Source: Halogranum rubrum (GTDB lineage Archaea > Halobacteriota > Halobacteria > Halobacteriales > Haloferacaceae). From it: 64,000 nucleotides of DNA. A program made the position numbers and the translations under genes. Shown piece after piece: positions 61,105 through 64,000 of the stretch. Under the pieces are notes generated by a model. The model had not been told where the DNA came from. It saw nothing but the letters and a program-made list of their open reading frames with translations, and made no database searches. How positions within the stretch are numbered: the first letter of the stretch is position 1; each line of letters begins with the position of its first letter. The stretch is from positions 831,058 to 895,057 of the forward strand of contig NZ_FOTC01000001.1 of NCBI RefSeq assembly GCF_900114455.1. The letters are read 5' to 3'.

Positions 61105-61903
61105 CGCCGTTCTCCGAGTGAGTGTGTTCGCTCGGTGGCGACGTGGTCTCTCCGTCGAGGGCGGGCGGGTCGCCGACCGTGAGGGTGGCGGAACCGAAGA
61201 ACCCACGCGCGGGTTCGACGTCGACGAATCCGCGCTCACAGTGCGGACATTGGGGGACGGAGAGCAAGCCGAGGTGGACCGTCGAGTCACACCCGGCGCA
61301 CGTCGCGTCGGTGATACTCTGTCGGTTTGCCTCGCGTTTGAGGTCGACAGCAGCGGTGTGTCGTTCCATCGTCGCTTCGAGTGCTGCCGTTCGGTCGCGG
61401 AGGTCGACGAGCGTGTAGGCGAGTCGAGTCACGTCGTCGTCGAGGTCGTCTGTCGTGTCGCGGAGGTAGGTCAGCACCTCTTCGTAGTTCTCGAACCCTC
61501 GGTCGAGACGGTCCCCGAGACCACCGATGCGGTCGAGTGCCTCCGTCGCCGTCGCACCTGCCGTGTCGACGCGGTCGGCGAGGCCCGGGTGACCGTGTTC
61601 CGTCGGTGCTTTGGTGTCGACCTCGCGTTTCACTTGGACGAGACGAGAGCGAACGTCGTCGATCTTCGTGTCGACGTCGTCTTCGACTGCCGCGAGGCGG
61701 GTGTCGAGGCGGTCGACCTCTTCGGTCAACTGCTCCCGTGTCCCGTCGGCGTCGTCGAGCGTCTCGCGCTCCCCTTCGAGGATGCGATACGCGGCCACGG
61801 CACGGACCAAGAGGTCGTCGCGGTCGACCCCGTCTTCGCTGGCCTGCTGGTCGAGCCACGTGTCGAGGTCCTCGGGTAGCGTCTCGGCCTGCTCTCCTGA
61901 CAT
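61097..61903 (-). CDS. Coiled-coil protein with zinc ribbon
   Basis: A 268-residue protein. A possible ribbon-helix-like N-terminus (LPEDLDTWLDQQASEDGVDR DDLLV region), a coiled coil (about 40-180, with EQLTEEVDRLDTRLAAVEDD), and a zinc ribbon (DATCAGCDSTVHLG, VPQCPHCERGFVDV, CxxC pairs 18 apart) before a polar tail. First gene of the unit with the acidic zinc protein and tfs; an 8-base overlap with the next gene implies coupled translation. No enzyme motif. Confidence 0.78.
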   Translation of the reverse strand: MSGEQAETLPEDLDTWLDQQASEDGVDRDDLLVRAVAAYRILEGERETLDDADGTREQLTEEVDRLDTRLAAVEDDVDTKIDDVRSRLVQVKREVDTKAPTEHGHPGLADRVDTAGATATEALDRIGGLGDRLDRGFENYEEVLTYLRDTTDDLDDDVTRLAYTLVDLRDRTAALEATMERHTAAVDLKREANRQSITDATCAGCDSTVHLGLLSVPQCPHCERGFVDVEPARGFFGSATLTVGDPPALDGETTSPPSEHTHSENGDD

Positions 61904-62017
61904 CTGTGAACAGCTATCTCTCTGTAGACTTAAACATTGTCTGCGAAGAGAGACTGTCGGCTCCGTTTAGGGACGGGTCGGTCACTCACCGAATCAGCGA
62001 GTTAGCGAATCAACGCA

Positions 62018-62854
62018 TCACCGAATCTTTCGGACGTCGCTCACGTCGAAGCCGCCTTCGTTTATCTCCGTCTCGAAGCGAACGATGTTCTCCGACTCGA
62101 GACGCGAGAGCACACCGCGGAACGACCGGACGACCATCGTTCGCGCCCGCTGTGACCCGCCGGACTCCCACTCGAACTGGAGCGTTCCACCCGCGGCGTC
62201 CATCAAGTGACCGAGTTCTCTCGCGTCGAGCGTCTCGAGGTTCACCAGCGCGATGATGAGGCCGTCCCACTGGTGGGACGCTTTCATCAGCCCCCGCATC
62301 ACCGTCGCGACTTCCGTCCACGTCACGTCGTCGCCGATGGTCCCGATGAGTTCGGTGATAGAGTCGATGAGTACGAGGTTCCCCGCGGCGTGTTCGGAGA
62401 GATAGTCACCGAGCGCCGAGACGACGCCGTCGCGGTTCTGCTGCGAGCCGAGGTCCTGCAACGACGTCGTCTCGTCCATGTACCAGTCGCGCGGAATCGG
62501 ACTCAACTGGAAGTACTCGGGCGAGAAGTCGCGGAACTGGATTCGGTCGACGGCGGCGTCGACGATTTCGTCGGTCATCGTGTAGGCCAGTTCCTGCTCG
62601 ATGTAGTCGCGGTCGGCGGTGAACGAGAGGTAGTGTATCTCCGGTGGAATCCGGGCGTCGTCCGCGAGGTCACCGTAGTGCAAGTCGAAGCGCTCCGGGT
62701 CGGCGTGTGCGAGGGCGTTCATCGCGGCGCTCGTGTACATGAACTCGCGTGCCCCCGCGCCCGCTTCGCCGACGAGCAACACGACGTTTCCGGAGGGAAC
62801 TCCCCCACCGATGATGGAGTCGAGTCGTGGGACGCCGAAGGGGATGGTAGTCAT
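62018..62854 (-). CDS. KaiC/RadA-like ATPase homolog with degenerate P-loop
   Basis: A 278-residue RecA-fold protein of the haloarchaeal HTR-like/RAD55 group. Start TTIPFGVPRLDSIIGGGVPS is typical. The Walker A place reads GEAGAGAREF (residues 29-38), with Ala35 where the catalytic Lys should be. Walker B-like: NLVLIDSITELIG. The end (FETEINEGGFDVSDVRKIR) is short. It may bind but not hydrolyse ATP, or serve as a structural or signalling partner. Single gene. Confidence 0.85.
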   Translation of the reverse strand: MTTIPFGVPRLDSIIGGGVPSGNVVLLVGEAGAGAREFMYTSAAMNALAHADPERFDLHYGDLADDARIPPEIHYLSFTADRDYIEQELAYTMTDEIVDAAVDRIQFRDFSPEYFQLSPIPRDWYMDETTSLQDLGSQQNRDGVVSALGDYLSEHAAGNLVLIDSITELIGTIGDDVTWTEVATVMRGLMKASHQWDGLIIALVNLETLDARELGHLMDAAGGTLQFEWESGGSQRARTMVVRSFRGVLSRLESENIVRFETEINEGGFDVSDVRKIR

Positions 62855-62970
62855 GGAACTGTCTGTTCGGGCAGACCGTATAGTGGTTGCGCCGCTGGTG
62901 GCGTCACGGACGCTACAGAGTCACGACCGAGCGACGAGTCGAACTCGGGGGAACCTGGGAATCTGTACAC

Positions 62971-63399
62971 TTACCGGGCGATGAGTAACACTCCGACAGC
63001 AGCGAATACGAGACCGAGGATTTTGCTCGCCGTGACGTCGTCCCCGAGGATTGTCATCCCGATGAGCGCCGCCACGACGAAGTACATCGCGCTGACCGTC
63101 GACACAGTCGTCGCCGTTCCCACGGAGAGACCCACGTAGGTCGAGATGAGGCCAATCGAGACGAACACCCCGGCAACGGCCGCGAGCAGTCCACCCCGCG
63201 GGGTGACGGCGAGCGACGCGTCGGAGAGGAAGACGTAAACCACGGTGAGTGTCGTCGCAACGACGTACGAGATAGCAGCGGCAGTCCTCGGGTCGATCGA
63301 ATCGGATGCAGCGTCCCCGAGGACCAGCCAGATACCCCACGCGACCATCGTAATCGCCCCGAAGAAGACCCCCGGTCCCGCCTCTGAGAAGTCAATCAC
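62971..63399 (-). CDS. EamA-type small transporter (half-size)
   Basis: A 142-residue membrane protein with five helices, one EamA/DMT unit; such half-size members work as dimers. Helices: VFFGAITMVAWGIWLVLGDA, AAAISYVVATTLTVVYVFLS, GLLAAVAGVFVSIGLISTYV, VSTVSAMYFVVAALIGMTIL and ILGLVFAAVGVLLIAR. The GTG at 63399 (VIDFSEAGPG) was chosen; an ATG at 63510 would add 37 polar residues. Substrate unknown. Confidence 0.8.
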   Translation of the reverse strand: MIDFSEAGPGVFFGAITMVAWGIWLVLGDAASDSIDPRTAAAISYVVATTLTVVYVFLSDASLAVTPRGGLLAAVAGVFVSIGLISTYVGLSVGTATTVSTVSAMYFVVAALIGMTILGDDVTASKILGLVFAAVGVLLIAR

Positions 63400-63533
63400 G
63401 TAGCAGGCGGTCGCCCCCCGTGGAGTAAGTGCTTCTGCTTGTCGAGTGGTCGTTCGGGTAGTTAGGGTTGTTCGTCCGAACGCAACTGTCTCTCGTTGCC
63501 ACTCGACCACCTAAGCCACTCGAGCAGTTCTCC

Positions 63534-64000
63534 TCACTCCACACGTGCGCCGACGTTCCGGCCACGGGCGACGAACGCGCGGCCGCCACCGACGGCGTCC
63601 AGTGCGTCTTCACCCACCTCCACGGCAGCGTCGGCGTGCGTCTCGTCCGTCACGCCGTAGACCGCCGGGCCCCACGATGACTGCCCCGCTCCGTACACCG
63701 CAGGCGACTCGGCGAGTCGTTCGACCAGTTCACCGACTGGTGGGCGGTAGACGCCACCCTGTTCGTCGGCGTACCACGCGCCGTTGAGTCGTCCGACTTC
63801 GGCGACGGCCTCGCCGAACCGCTCGGCCGACCCCGTCGCGACGGCGGGGAGGAGTCGCCGCGCGAGGATGCCAGCGATTCGGTCGGCGATAGCGGGGTCG
63901 GCGCGTTCGACGACGGAGCGCATGCTGGCGTCCTCGTCGTCGCCGCTCCGGCCGGGGTCGGCGTCCGGCACGCAGACGAGAAACCGCCAGTCGTCGGGGA
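63534..64000 (-). CDS. Beta-RFAP synthase-like GHMP protein, C-terminal part
   Basis: The gene continues past the right edge; 155 codons are visible. DDWRFLVCVPDADPG, then LARRLLPAVATGSAERFGEA, and the signature YGAGQSSWGPAVYGV match beta-ribofuranosylaminobenzene 5'-phosphate synthase (methanopterin pathway, first step) and its haloarchaeal homologs. The GHMP kinase N-terminal half is outside. In haloarchaea the product may serve a folate/pterin analog; this is not certain. Confidence 0.82.
   Translation of the reverse strand, partial: PDDWRFLVCVPDADPGRSGDDEDASMRSVVERADPAIADRIAGILARRLLPAVATGSAERFGEAVAEVGRLNGAWYADEQGGVYRPPVGELVERLAESPAVYGAGQSSWGPAVYGVTDETHADAAVEVGEDALDAVGGGRAFVARGRNVGARVE

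Overview
The window is haloarchaeal chromosome, most likely from the Haloferacales. The DNA is GC-rich and proteins are strongly acidic. There are archaeal marker genes (CetZ1, Orc1/Cdc6, transcription factor S, coenzyme F420 genes, DUF63, HTH-10/bacterio-opsin-activator regulators). Export signals are twin-arginine signals with lipoboxes, and TATA boxes lie about 25-35 nt before starts, giving leaderless or nearly leaderless messages. No rRNA, CRISPR array, insertion sequence or prophage was seen. The region looks like core chromosome, coding density is high, and most genes are single or in 2-3 gene units.

Layout. 0-4.7 kb: a partial Tat-exported protein, a phosphoribosyltransferase-HAD fusion, a cupin, an orphan metal-chelate binding lipoprotein and isocitrate dehydrogenase, with a double hairpin between the last two. 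5-17.6 kb: isoaspartyl peptidase/asparaginase, an HTH-10 regulator, a stand-alone NuoCD with an altered quinone-site tyrosine, polyphosphate kinase next to a calcineurin-type phosphatase, methionine aminopeptidase, HIT protein, a predicted manganese exporter, CBS protein, an HxlR regulator with a receiver-like tail, and the tRNA methylthiotransferase. 17.7-21.2 kb: three tandem Tat lipoproteins with PQQ-type beta-propeller repeats. 21.3-25 kb: membrane proteins, deoC and a PfkB sugar kinase. 25-32 kb: three F420 genes (cofH, cofG, cofC) interspersed with membrane and Tat proteins. 32-35 kb: cetZ1 with a one-TM surface protein, an NAD-binding epimerase-like protein and tmk.

36.0-38.5 kb is the most striking part. 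A 1.3-kb non-coding segment carries ten copies of an origin-recognition-type repeat (core TTACAGCGGAAAC), inverted around an AT-rich and purine-rich centre, next to an orc1/cdc6 gene. This is a replication origin with a repeat type specific to its initiator.

38.5-49.4 kb: methyltransferase, acyl-CoA synthetase, an orphan 2-oxoacid dehydrogenase E1-alpha, a TrkA protein flanked by two stand-alone Lrp ligand-binding (RAM) domains, a candidate structured ncRNA, a 40-residue zinc microprotein, tRNA-Leu(UAA), a ferredoxin behind a fused siroheme decarboxylase (AhbA-AhbB), and a TrpD2-like protein. 49.4-59.8 kb: alcohol dehydrogenase, nucleoside phosphorylase, aspartoacylase-like hydrolase, BASS transporter, cyclophilin, a VLRF1-type peptidyl-tRNA hydrolase, the D-glutamate pair dgcN-dgcA, a PspA-like protein and an alpha/beta hydrolase. 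59.9-64 kb: cold-shock protein, transcription factor S at the end of a three-gene operon of zinc-binding proteins, a KaiC/RadA-like protein with a broken P-loop, a half-size EamA transporter and a truncated beta-RFAP-synthase-like gene.

Metabolically the window supports F420 synthesis, heme synthesis by the siroheme route, nucleoside/deoxyribose salvage (nucleoside phosphorylase, PfkB kinase, DeoC), D-amino-acid use and polyphosphate metabolism. Start codons were chosen from homology to the families, N-terminal signals and promoter spacing. Several have close alternatives, which are noted.
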